Source: a virus. Taken from it: a DNA stretch of 56,210 bases. Each line of letters opens with the position of its first letter. The stretch's first letter is position 1. Below the pieces are notes generated by a model that saw only the letters and a program-made list of their open reading frames with translations, made no database searches and was not told the DNA's origin. The stretch lies in IMG/VR virus record IMGVR_UViG_3300033144_003713, positions 1 through 56,210 of that record, one strand, 5' to 3'. Positions 1 to 7,765 of the stretch are shown in pieces. Both the position numbers and the translations under genes were made by a program.

Positions 1-1176
1 CCACTGACCATCTGTGGTCAGCTCATCGTCATCAGTCTCCTCCTTCTCGATCGTAGCCATGTAGTACTTAATATCAGTGCTCGGAGGTACTTCCTCGAAC
101 ACTGATAGCGATAGCTTCTCTACGATCCTAGTAGTAGGGATATCGTGGATCTTTGAGACCAGTTCAGCCTGGAAGCTTCTACCGATAGAGTAGAGAGCCA
201 GGTGTCGGAGCCCAAAGGAGGTCAGATAACCTGTGTCAACCTGCTTATCATGGTTGGATCTATAGAGTGTTACCTTGATGAACTCAACTCTAGTTAGAGG
301 GAAGTCTAGGTTGACAGCTCTAGTGCTCTTTTCGAGGTCAACCGCACCTGGTGTGCTAGGGAAGTTCAGGTAATTAATGCCATCGACCGAGTATAGGACC
401 TCTACTCTCTGTACGAATTCGCTGACTCCAATCAGCTGAACTCTGCTAATGCTCATCTCTGCACCCTTAATAGAGTGCACAGGGAATACAAATGCTACAG
501 AAGTAGGGCCCGCGTCCTCTGCTACTACATCATGTCTCCACATGCTGATGGTATCGAGGAACATGTTCTTGAACGGTGCGTCTGCTGGGGTCTCGGCCTT
601 GATAACCGCAGAGTTGGCATTCACCTGGTATGGCCAGGCATTTACAGCGTGTAGGTGCTGCAGGTTGATCTTACGTGTGTTGGGTGAAGCATCTGGTAGC
701 TCCACAGTCTGGGACTGTAGGTCCACAGCGTCACGTGTGGTGAGCTCGAGATCGATCTTGCTCATGTCATGGAAGTCATCAAAGAATGCATCAAAGTGTC
801 CGTCACCATCCTGGATGACGAAGAGGAGGTTGTGGATCACGCCCTCTACTCTATCTAGCTGTGCATTCTGTGCTCTGGTGGATGTCTCAACTAGGTTGAG
901 CCTACGAAGCAGCTTGTCAGAGCTCTCTAGAAGAGCTTTGTACATAACGTTGAAGTCAAACTCCACCTCTTCATAGGTGTCGTTCATACCCTTTAGGTTC
1001 CACTGTGCACGACGGCGCTGCAGTCTCACCTTCATGGTGGGACTGATCACATTGTCAGGTAGCCTCTTCTTAGTCTCTTCTACGATGCGAGCCAGGGAGG
1101 GAACCTTGCCACTCTTGAGGATAGCAAGAGAGGCTTCTTTAAGTGCTTCGGTGAACTGAATATCTGATAGGGCCAC
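1..1176 (-). CDS. Discoidin-like tail protein, N-terminal part (3' end outside window)
   Basis: 392 codons are open from a GTG at 1176 to the left edge, without a stop. The GTG overlaps the TAG of the preceding gene and has AGGA upstream, so I accept it. Residues about 1-150 are helical and charged (coiled coil with Asn-Ala-Gln-Leu-Asp-Arg-Val-Glu-Gly). The rest holds a discoidin-like pattern: Ser-Ile-Ser... Val-Gln-Leu-Ile-Gly-Val-Ser-Glu-Phe, Val-Glu-Val-Leu-Tyr-Ser-Val-Asp-Gly-Ile-Asn-Tyr, then Val-Glu-Phe-Ile-Lys-Val-Thr-Leu. It looks paralogous to the 868-residue protein. It is probably another surface-binding fibre component. Confidence 0.7.
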   Translation of the reverse strand, partial: MALSDIQFTEALKEASLAILKSGKVPSLARIVEETKKRLPDNVISPTMKVRLQRRRAQWNLKGMNDTYEEVEFDFNVMYKALLESSDKLLRRLNLVETSTRAQNAQLDRVEGVIHNLLFVIQDGDGHFDAFFDDFHDMSKIDLELTTRDAVDLQSQTVELPDASPNTRKINLQHLHAVNAWPYQVNANSAVIKAETPADAPFKNMFLDTISMWRHDVVAEDAGPTSVAFVFPVHSIKGAEMSISRVQLIGVSEFVQRVEVLYSVDGINYLNFPSTPGAVDLEKSTRAVNLDFPLTRVEFIKVTLYRSNHDKQVDTGYLTSFGLRHLALYSIGRSFQAELVSKIHDIPTTRIVEKLSLSVFEEVPPSTDIKYYMATIEKEETDDDELTTDGQW

Positions 1177-1955
1177 TAGATAACATCCTGGGCGTCAGCG
1201 CCTGATAGACCACCACGTGGATACATGAGTAGCTGAACACTCTTGATCACAGGAGACACACCGTCCTGACCGTCTACGACGTCAGGATCAGCGAACAACG
1301 TGTACTTAAGCCTTAGTCTCTTGACTGGCTCAGCTGATACTAGGTTCAGTTCCTCAGGGTCTGTCGAAGCAACTTCACTGTTGATAGTGATAACTCTGGG
1401 TACAACAGTACCATCATCGTTGAAACGAGTGGGCTTGTCTAGAGGGTTAATCCTATGCCATGTCTTGCCATCGTCAGCAGACACGTGATACCAGATCCAA
1501 CCACGTCTTGGGTCGAAGCCATTAGGCACCAGCTCCTGTGTCTTCAGGGTGACCTTCCAGATGGGCTTAGGTGACTGGATGGGTACTGATACTCTGCTCG
1601 AGACAGGGGCGAACTGGAAGCTATTGAGGCCTACCTCACGTACACCTACACGGTACACGACCTTAGACCAGTCGACTTCTTCGTACTCGTCTGTTAGTAC
1701 CCAGCCTGTGTCCTGGTTTCTACGCGACTGAGGGTCTGGGTTATACGGGAACTTGGTCCCCATAACGTTAGCGAGATCTGCTCGCTGGCTGGCGTTCTTC
1801 CCTTTGATGTCTCCTAGACTAGAGTAGTCAGCTCCGACATCGAAGAAGTCCTCTGCAGGACGGGTACCCTCTGTCACTTGTAGTGACTGCAAGTAGGTAA
1901 GCTTGATGCGTCTGCTTAGAGTGTTCTCTACCTTACGGCGTCTACGTCTGGCCAT
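1176..1955 (-). CDS. Tail-associated beta-rich protein
   Basis: 259 residues, with a basic N-terminus (Arg-Arg-Arg-Arg-Arg-Lys). The body is beta-rich with Trp-Lys-Val-Thr-Leu-Lys-Thr, a Trp-Ile-Trp-Tyr-His-Val-Ser-Ala-Asp-Asp-Gly-Lys-Thr-Trp-His strand pair and Val-Lys-Arg-Leu-Arg-Leu-Lys-Tyr, a pattern close to the discoidin-like domains of neighbours. It is probably a companion of the 561-residue protein in the same complex. The TAG stop overlaps a GTG start of the next gene (TAGTG). Confidence 0.6.
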   Translation of the reverse strand: MARRRRRKVENTLSRRIKLTYLQSLQVTEGTRPAEDFFDVGADYSSLGDIKGKNASQRADLANVMGTKFPYNPDPQSRRNQDTGWVLTDEYEEVDWSKVVYRVGVREVGLNSFQFAPVSSRVSVPIQSPKPIWKVTLKTQELVPNGFDPRRGWIWYHVSADDGKTWHRINPLDKPTRFNDDGTVVPRVITINSEVASTDPEELNLVSAEPVKRLRLKYTLFADPDVVDGQDGVSPVIKSVQLLMYPRGGLSGADAQDVI

Positions 1956-3640
1956 TAGGCTCTCCTCCTACGTGCCTTCTTGGTCTGAGTTCTCTCAGCC
2001 TCAAAGACAAGCTTCTCGTACGGGTTAGGCACCGGTGTCCTCTGCTTGATGCGCACACGCACCTGTTGCACAGTGCGCTGAGCGAAGGGCCAGATACCTG
2101 AGCCTCTGTATGAGTTGCGGGAAGGAGCCAATAGATATGTAGCGACATCCTTAGAGAGCTCTTCGTTAGCCTCAGGAGTCAGGATGTTAGAGTAAAGGTT
2201 AGAAGAGAACGACTCAACAGAGACGAACTCACTCTCTAGATCAGGGGAAGTCGACACATCTGTGACCTCCATGTATGCACCATCATCGAAGGTCATGGGT
2301 AGCAGGGTGATCCAGTTCATGGACTGAGGGTCCTCGAGAGTGAATACGATGTCAACCTCGAAGTCTTCCTTGTCCACTGCACCACCACGAGCTAGGTCTC
2401 TTAGCTCTGCAGCTGAGACCTCCGCACTCTCTTCGTCGCCAATCTGCGCAACAACATAGTCCTGGATGACGTTCGTTTCACGTACCAGCTCACACTGCCA
2501 GTAAGAGGCTGGGTTACCGTCAAGCATGTTAAGCCTGACATCCATTAGCTCCTCTTCACTGCCACCTAGGTCCATGACGAGGAAGTTGTCAGCGGTGAGA
2601 GGTACCTCGGGAGAGTCTACTCCTGCCCTCTCTGCTTCCTCTGGGTTTTTAGCAAAGTACAAGGCCTGCCTTCTGGCTGCCTTGTCCTTGCGGTGATAGA
2701 GCTTCCTCTTCTTTGCAACGAAGCTTCTATACCTCTTCCTACCCTTCTTGCCATCACCAAACTTGTCCTCGTAGAGGCCTTCTTGTAGCTGCTCTAGGAA
2801 CTTGGCTTCAAAGCCACCTTCTACAACGAAGCTCTTCTTGAGCTTTCTTCTCTTCTTCTTAGCTCTCTTGCTTTTGCCCTTGACTAGCTCTGGTACCTCG
2901 AAGGCAGCTTGATCTAGACCTTCAAGCGTCTCCTGGTTTAGCTTCTCCTTGAGATGGAATACACCGCCCTCAGGCTCTGCCTCGCCGAGGTATGAGTAGA
3001 AGTGTCCCTCGTAGAAGCGGCCGATGTTGGTTAGGTTGGGCTCTCTGCTGATGTCTCCAATAGGAGTAACAGTGATCTCAATATCCTGCTCAGACAGGTT
3101 GTTGACACCTTGTCTGTTCAGTGTGAGTGAGCCCTGACCAGGCATGGTCATGGCGGGTAGGTGCTCTAGTGGGAAGGCTGGATCCAACTTGGAATCGTCT
3201 ACGAAGGTATCCGAGAAAACGATAACTTCTTCGCCGTGCTGATCGCTCAGCAGTCGGAGGTCCGTCACTAGGCCTGCTACCTCATCGGAGCGGCGCTTGA
3301 GCTCTGCGATATGCATAGAGCCATAGTTGTGGATAGAGATAGCGGCCTCACGTAGGAGTGAGACCTCGTCGTATCCAACCGATACATCATTAAGGATGCT
3401 GGTGAAGATCTCGTTGAGATCCTCTGCGATCACGGGGTCATCTGGTAGAAGTTCGGTGTGCTCAAACTGAGGCTTACCGAGCCTGTTGAAAAACCTATCC
3501 AGAGCCCCGAGAGTCTTCTCCGCAATAGACAGCCCATCGTTATTGTCACGCTCACTAATAAGCTCACGGACCCTGGCGTAGAAGTCACGCAGGGCCTGCT
3601 CTGTGATGATGCTGTTGTTGGGGAGTCTGAAACGTCTCAT
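1955..3640 (-). CDS. Tail protein with basic insert and discoidin-like domain
   Basis: 561 residues. The N-terminal ~150 are mainly helical. A strongly basic insert at about 252-325 contains a run of Lys/Arg (e.g. Lys-Arg-Ala-Lys-Lys-Lys-Arg-Arg-Lys-Leu-Lys-Lys) and a Lys/Arg-rich helix. Residues about 350-540 read as discoidin-like: Met-Leu-Asp-Gly-Asn-Pro-Ala-Ser-Tyr-Trp-Gln-Cys-Glu-Leu and Ser-Met-Asn-Trp-Ile-Thr-Leu-Leu-Pro. It appears paralogous to the 868-residue and partial left-edge proteins. The basic insert could bind polyanionic cell surfaces. It ends in TAATG with the next gene. Confidence 0.6.
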   Translation of the reverse strand: MRRFRLPNNSIITEQALRDFYARVRELISERDNNDGLSIAEKTLGALDRFFNRLGKPQFEHTELLPDDPVIAEDLNEIFTSILNDVSVGYDEVSLLREAAISIHNYGSMHIAELKRRSDEVAGLVTDLRLLSDQHGEEVIVFSDTFVDDSKLDPAFPLEHLPAMTMPGQGSLTLNRQGVNNLSEQDIEITVTPIGDISREPNLTNIGRFYEGHFYSYLGEAEPEGGVFHLKEKLNQETLEGLDQAAFEVPELVKGKSKRAKKKRRKLKKSFVVEGGFEAKFLEQLQEGLYEDKFGDGKKGRKRYRSFVAKKRKLYHRKDKAARRQALYFAKNPEEAERAGVDSPEVPLTADNFLVMDLGGSEEELMDVRLNMLDGNPASYWQCELVRETNVIQDYVVAQIGDEESAEVSAAELRDLARGGAVDKEDFEVDIVFTLEDPQSMNWITLLPMTFDDGAYMEVTDVSTSPDLESEFVSVESFSSNLYSNILTPEANEELSKDVATYLLAPSRNSYRGSGIWPFAQRTVQQVRVRIKQRTPVPNPYEKLVFEAERTQTKKARRRRA

Positions 3641-3649
3641 GTGGGTATT

Positions 3650-3838
3650 CTACTCTGCTGTTCTCTCGGCTTCTAGTTCAATGGCTCTCCAGATGACGCC
3701 CCAAGTGGCCCAGTACTCATAGCTCTGGCCACTCAGGTCAAGGAACTTGGTCTCTCTATGGTTGGGGTAGGTGATGTGCACTGCTAGCTTGTCGCCGAGC
3801 GGTTCCATTGTAATGCTAAGTACCTTGCTGTTCTTCAT
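3650..3838 (-). CDS. Small beta-rich protein (fourth of four)
   Basis: 62 residues: N-terminal strands (Lys-Val-Leu-Ser-Ile-Thr-Met, Lys-Leu-Ala-Val-His-Ile-Thr-Tyr) then an aromatic helix (Tyr-Trp-Ala-Thr-Trp-Gly-Val-Ile-Trp). An AGGAGAAAC ribosome site stands 4 bases before the ATG, so it is clearly translated. It is followed after nine bases by the 561-residue protein. It may be a distant paralogue of the second small gene. The function is unknown. Confidence 0.6.
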   Translation of the reverse strand: MKNSKVLSITMEPLGDKLAVHITYPNHRETKFLDLSGQSYEYWATWGVIWRAIELEAERTAE

Positions 3839-3847
3839 CAGTTTCTC

Positions 3848-4108
3848 CTACTCGAGTGGACCACGACCACCGAACGAATCAACTAGCATGCCTCTGTCAT
3901 CCCAGAAGGCTGTGTTGCCTGGTTGTCCCAGGCGACCCTCGGGATACTCACCTTTCTTGATGGGTACAGAGGGCTTATCAGAGTGTACGGAGAATGTATC
4001 TCCACGATTTCTCCAGACTATTAGAGCCACACCATTAGGGAGTACGATCTCTAGTGTCTGGTCCTTCTTAAGGATGATCTTGCGCTTACGCTTGAATGCT
4101 ACCGCCAT
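3848..4108 (-). CDS. Small basic beta-rich protein (third of four)
   Basis: 86 residues. The basic N-terminus (Lys-Arg-Lys-Arg-Lys) is followed by strands (Leu-Glu-Ile-Val-Leu, Val-Ala-Leu-Ile-Val-Trp) and a Gly/Arg-rich end. A ribosome site (AGGTGG) lies in the end of the preceding gene, with which it overlaps by 10 bases. There is faint resemblance to the CsrA layout (Ile-Val-Leu ... Val-Pro-Ile-Lys-Lys-Gly-Glu), which I do not trust. The function is unknown. Confidence 0.58.
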   Translation of the reverse strand: MAVAFKRKRKIILKKDQTLEIVLPNGVALIVWRNRGDTFSVHSDKPSVPIKKGEYPEGRLGQPGNTAFWDDRGMLVDSFGGRGPLE

Positions 4109-4293
4109 GATCCACCTGCCTTCTCGAAGTTGCCCTTAGTAGACTCAACCTGGATCTGGTTCCAGAAGAACCTGAGGAAGTTGTCCTTGTCATCCTTGGT
4201 GTAGGTGAGGGAGCAGGTCCCATCGTCCCATTGGATAGAGCAGACGATCTTGTCGTCTTGCTTCTGGATATCTAGATGCTTAACTTTCCTCAT
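4099..4293 (-). CDS. Small beta-rich protein (second of four)
   Basis: 64 residues. Alternating strands (Lys-Ile-Val-Cys-Ser-Ile-Gln-Trp-Asp-Asp-Gly-Thr) are followed by a short helix with Phe-Leu-Arg-Phe-Phe-Trp. An AGGA ribosome site lies before the ATG. It overlaps both neighbours (14 and 10 bases). Its layout, Lys-Val-Lys-x-Leu-x-Ile near the start then Asp-Lys-Ile/Leu, resembles the fourth small gene, so the two may be distant paralogues. Confidence 0.6.
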   Translation of the reverse strand: MRKVKHLDIQKQDDKIVCSIQWDDGTCSLTYTKDDKDNFLRFFWNQIQVESTKGNFEKAGGSWR

Positions 4294-4579
4294 GACTAAT
4301 TCCTAGCGGTACTGTCTGAGTGAAGGTAGCTAGACTGTTATTGCCATCTGCATGCATCTTGGTTCTGACCATATGCATGTGGAACGAACGGAGGTCCATA
4401 GTGATACAGATCGTCCTTGGTCCGCGAATAAAATCAGATGGCCGCCAGAGTTCGCCGTACTCATTTAGTTTAGGAAACCTTCCTTGGGCCTCGTGGTCTC
4501 GCTCAAGGCAATCGACAAGGCTACAGAGCTTTTCCTTTAGCTCAGCATACGTCATGTGTTTATCTGTCGGTACAGGCAT
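4280..4579 (-). CDS. Small protein, unrecognised (first of four)
   Basis: 99 residues. The first 30 form a helix (Tyr-Ala-Glu-Leu-Lys-Glu-Lys-Leu-Cys-Ser-Leu-Val-Asp-Cys), then a strand-rich part with Arg-Thr-Ile-Cys-Ile-Thr-Met-Asp-Leu-Arg. The ATG at 4579 follows the previous stop after one base (TAACATG). The last 14 bases overlap the next gene. With three more tiny genes behind it, it forms a compact insertion between large fibre genes. I see no family match. Confidence 0.6.
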   Translation of the reverse strand: MPVPTDKHMTYAELKEKLCSLVDCLERDHEAQGRFPKLNEYGELWRPSDFIRGPRTICITMDLRSFHMHMVRTKMHADGNNSLATFTQTVPLGISHEES

Positions 4580-4580
4580 G

Positions 4581-7187
4581 TTACAGCTCCGTGGTCTTGA
4601 CTCTCATCTTGGCACGGTTGATCTTCGGAGTGAAGATCGTGGTAACGGGTACGTGACACCTGAGAGTGGCTACCAGCTTCAAGTACTGGGTAAGCCAGTT
4701 ATACGTCACTTCGATAGTGCCGTCAACCGGTCCGTTGAAGTATAGGACCTTGCCAGCTTGGATGAACTCATACTGTCGCTCATTGCCAGGGGTGGCAGGA
4801 GCGAAGGAGGGATGCTGGCGGGAGTAATAGTCTGTGACGTTGGTGGCGCGGACACCGTTAACCAGGACCTTGATAGGCTCGTAGGTATCGATGTTCAGCC
4901 CATAGACAACGTTGTCATAGGTCACAGTGCGGCCGATGATGAAGCGGCTCGAGGAGACAGCGTCTCCTTCGTACGACGCAGAAAGAAAAGCTAGTAGGTC
5001 AGTGATGCTAGCTCCTGGGGCCATGTCAACATCGAGGATCTCGTTGGTTTCTTGGATCCAGATCTTGATGTTCGAGCCAACAGGGAAGGCTCCGTCACTG
5101 ACGAGAGATGTGAAGCCAGGGTCTGATACGGAGTCCTTAGTTAGGACAATGCCTGTAGAGCCAGGCGTTAGAGCTACAGAGCCCACGCTGAGAGGTAGGA
5201 AGTCAGGGTTCCACTCCCAGATAGAGTCAGCCTTCTTGGTCCAGTACAGAGTGTCTCTGACGATCTCGTACGCGATGTACGGATAGCTGCTTAGTACTAC
5301 CTTGTTGTCTGCGTCTGTCGCTTCAAAGCTCTCAGGTGTGAGAAGCTTAGTGGAGTCAACGTATGAGTCAACGTCTACCTTAGTGGAACCCACTCCGACC
5401 GAGTAGGTCACAGTGTAGATGGCGTTTCGATCTGCGTTGGTAACGTGGATGTCTCTACCGTTGACTGTCACGTCAAGCATGGAGATGCGTGTGCCATTGC
5501 GACGCACTGTCACAGCGTTAGCCACAGGTGTAAAGCGTAGACGGCCGAGGTTCCTGGTTAGCCTCACCCACTCATCACGGACGATATAGTTCTCGCCCTC
5601 TAGAGAGGAGATAGGAAGGATCGGGAACCTGGTGTCAGGGGACGTCTCAATCTCATACTCGATGGATGTCTGACGATACGCGACGGTGTCGTCATCCTCG
5701 AGGAAGACAGGGTGGATCTCATCAGAGTCTAGTTGTACTTGTACAACCGTACCGTTCGTAACGAACTCAGGGCTCTCGTAGTAGGCGAGAGGCTGGTAGG
5801 TGATGGTTGCTAGCTGGATGACACTGATGCCGATTGTATAGTCATACGAGACGATCTGACGAGTAGGATCTACCTCAGTGGTAGTCTCACCACGAGTAGG
5901 CTCACGCACCTGGTTGCCGGTACCTGGTGCGATCTCATCAACCACTCTACCTAGAGCGTCTGCGTAGCGAGTATAGTCCTCGTACTCAGAGTGCCTCTCT
6001 CCGATAAGGTCAGTGTTCTGCTTCAGCTCACTGTCAAATCTCTCGAGGGCAACGAGGTGTCTTAGCTGCTCAGGCTCTGCGATGATTCTTCCTGCCTCAC
6101 GTGTGGTGAGTGATAGCTCGTGCACATCGTGTACAAGCTCATCTGTCTGTAGCTGAGAAAGAAGGTTGTTCTTTCTGATCAGCGACTCAGGAATAAGGCT
6201 GATGTTACGGATGTAGTTAGGCTGCGAGATGGTGACTCGCAGCTGGTCCACAGCAATGTAGGTGAAGTCAAACTCCGTCCAGTCCTCCACAGCCTCAGTG
6301 ATAACGAAGCCAGGGAGGGTCTTCCACTCATTGGTGGTGGCCGACTCACGATAAGCGATATCGATGATGTCGTATGGGAACTCAGAGAACGGTAGGAGCT
6401 TGAGGTTGTTAACTCGCTCGACATGAGAGAAATCCAGAGTTACCTCAGCTACTACACCATATATTTCGTGCTTACCCCAGCTCGTAGCATGTACTTGCTG
6501 TACGGGAGCTTTAGTGGACATCACTTCAACCCAGAAGTTTCCCTTGTTAGGATTGATGATGTTCTTTGGTGCGAACTGCTCTCCAAAGCCGGTAAGCTTT
6601 CCCGGCCCGAATACTTTAGTGGTAACCCTGGTTCTTCTTCCGTTCAACCTGCTGGCTGATGCGACCTGCCTGCTTTTGGCGGGGAGCTCTAGCATGCGGA
6701 TGTCTCCATCCACTACTGCAGCTGGTCTACGTCGAGTATCGTTAATGGACCTGATAAAGTCAACAGTTTTCATGTCCTGGTACTCAGGATTGTCCTTGAG
6801 GAATTGGTATACCTCAAGCTGACTGATGGCCTTAAGGATGGCCGCCTTAGTTTGAGTAAGGTCGGCCTGCACGACTGCTTCCATCTGACGAGATGCTGCC
6901 TCAAGGCCAACTAGTGCATCGTAGATAGCAGAGAGGTCAATGTGTAGATGTTCCTGAAACGTGTTCCACTGGTTAGAGTCTAGCCTTGCGAACTCCTGTA
7001 CATCAGGATGCGCAGTGACTGGACCAGCAATGGTCTTGACACGAGTCAGGAACTGCTTGAGAAGCGCTCTCGCTTCTACATCATCTTGGATCTCACCAGA
7101 CAGACGACGAGCCAAGACAGCTGCCTCAGCGGCATCTGATCTTAGCTGTGCAAAGTTTAGCTTACTGTTCTGAATGAGATCTGGCAT
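4581..7187 (-). CDS. Large tail protein with discoidin-like domain
   Basis: 868 residues. The N-terminal ~150 residues are coiled-coil-like helices. Residues about 205-330 read as a discoidin (F5/8 type C)-like sandwich: Asn-Lys-Gly-Asn-Phe-Trp-Val-Glu-Val, Val-Thr-Leu-Asp-Phe-Ser-His-Val-Glu-Arg-Val-Asn-Asn-Leu-Lys-Leu-Leu-Pro, then Leu-Arg-Val-Thr-Ile. A long beta-rich C-terminus follows. The same order, helical region then discoidin, recurs in the 561- and (partial) 392-residue proteins further downstream, suggesting paralogues. It probably forms a fibre or tail-surface complex and binds carbohydrate. It starts three bases after the previous stop. Confidence 0.62.
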   Translation of the reverse strand: MPDLIQNSKLNFAQLRSDAAEAAVLARRLSGEIQDDVEARALLKQFLTRVKTIAGPVTAHPDVQEFARLDSNQWNTFQEHLHIDLSAIYDALVGLEAASRQMEAVVQADLTQTKAAILKAISQLEVYQFLKDNPEYQDMKTVDFIRSINDTRRRPAAVVDGDIRMLELPAKSRQVASASRLNGRRTRVTTKVFGPGKLTGFGEQFAPKNIINPNKGNFWVEVMSTKAPVQQVHATSWGKHEIYGVVAEVTLDFSHVERVNNLKLLPFSEFPYDIIDIAYRESATTNEWKTLPGFVITEAVEDWTEFDFTYIAVDQLRVTISQPNYIRNISLIPESLIRKNNLLSQLQTDELVHDVHELSLTTREAGRIIAEPEQLRHLVALERFDSELKQNTDLIGERHSEYEDYTRYADALGRVVDEIAPGTGNQVREPTRGETTTEVDPTRQIVSYDYTIGISVIQLATITYQPLAYYESPEFVTNGTVVQVQLDSDEIHPVFLEDDDTVAYRQTSIEYEIETSPDTRFPILPISSLEGENYIVRDEWVRLTRNLGRLRFTPVANAVTVRRNGTRISMLDVTVNGRDIHVTNADRNAIYTVTYSVGVGSTKVDVDSYVDSTKLLTPESFEATDADNKVVLSSYPYIAYEIVRDTLYWTKKADSIWEWNPDFLPLSVGSVALTPGSTGIVLTKDSVSDPGFTSLVSDGAFPVGSNIKIWIQETNEILDVDMAPGASITDLLAFLSASYEGDAVSSSRFIIGRTVTYDNVVYGLNIDTYEPIKVLVNGVRATNVTDYYSRQHPSFAPATPGNERQYEFIQAGKVLYFNGPVDGTIEVTYNWLTQYLKLVATLRCHVPVTTIFTPKINRAKMRVKTTEL

Positions 7188-7190
7188 TGA

Positions 7191-7565
7191 TTACCCTACG
7201 ATGGTTACGTCTGAACCGTTGTTCTTGACAGTGAGCACGTAACGCCCATCCTTCTCTACAACGCTGACATGAGTGTAGCCCGCAGGAAGAGGGAAGCTTC
7301 CATCAAAGAGGCGCTCGCGACCGAGGCTAGCGCTCTTCCTGACATAGTCCTTCCAGTCAGTCTGGAGAGTCATGTCAACAACCTTGTCCTTAGTCTTGTA
7401 AGGAGTCGCAAGCTTGTTGCGCTTGATAGGCTGCTTGAAAGGAGTGGTGGTAGCCTCTGGGTCTGCCTTCTCCTTCTTGAAAGGCTTGGTGTTGTCGAGT
7501 GGCTTCTTACCGAAGATGTCTTCGATCTTGCCTACGTCGTCCTTAGTAATCTTCTGCTTATCCAT
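7191..7565 (-). CDS. Small protein with repeated Pro-Phe/Tyr-Lys motif
   Basis: 124 residues. The first 60 are disordered and Lys/Pro/Thr-rich with three spaced motifs (Lys-Pro-Phe-Lys, Thr-Pro-Phe-Lys, Thr-Pro-Tyr-Lys). The last 60 form a small beta domain with Tyr-Thr-His-Val-Ser-Val-Val-Glu-Lys-Asp-Gly-Arg-Tyr-Val-Leu-Thr-Val. The repeated motif could be a short linear binding element that latches onto a partner such as the 868-residue protein three bases downstream. This is inference. Start is the ATG of a TAATG overlap. Confidence 0.6.
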   Translation of the reverse strand: MDKQKITKDDVGKIEDIFGKKPLDNTKPFKKEKADPEATTTPFKQPIKRNKLATPYKTKDKVVDMTLQTDWKDYVRKSASLGRERLFDGSFPLPAGYTHVSVVEKDGRYVLTVKNNGSDVTIVG

Positions 7566-7765
7566 TACAAGATCTCCCGATCGTCAGTGTCTTTGGCCTC
7601 AGGCTCATCTAGGAACTCGAGCGGTGTATCGCACACGAACTTCTCCGTGGTGTACACGCCAATGTTATCTAGTAGCCTCTTACATTCCACAGCATTCAAA
7701 TGAATGCCACCCTTCTTAGCTCCATGCTCGAGAAGGTTCATGATGTGTTCTACGTTGGTCTTCAT
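7565..7765 (-). CDS. Small helical protein, unrecognised
   Basis: 66 residues, two or three helices, with Asn-Leu-Leu-Glu-His-Gly-Ala-Lys-Lys-Gly-Gly-Ile at residues 10-21 and an acidic tail. Cysteines occur at 28 and 45 but do not form a Cys-x-x-Cys pair. It is coupled by TAATG to both neighbours. It may be a chaperone for a fibre or simply an accessory gene; the sequence does not tell. Confidence 0.6.
   Translation of the reverse strand: MKTNVEHIMNLLEHGAKKGGIHLNAVECKRLLDNIGVYTTEKFVCDTPLEFLDEPEAKDTDDREIL

Noticed and set aside
3848-4108. CsrA-like identity for the 86-residue small protein
   Set aside because: Only a loose strand pattern agrees; the CsrA N-terminal and RNA-binding residues are missing.
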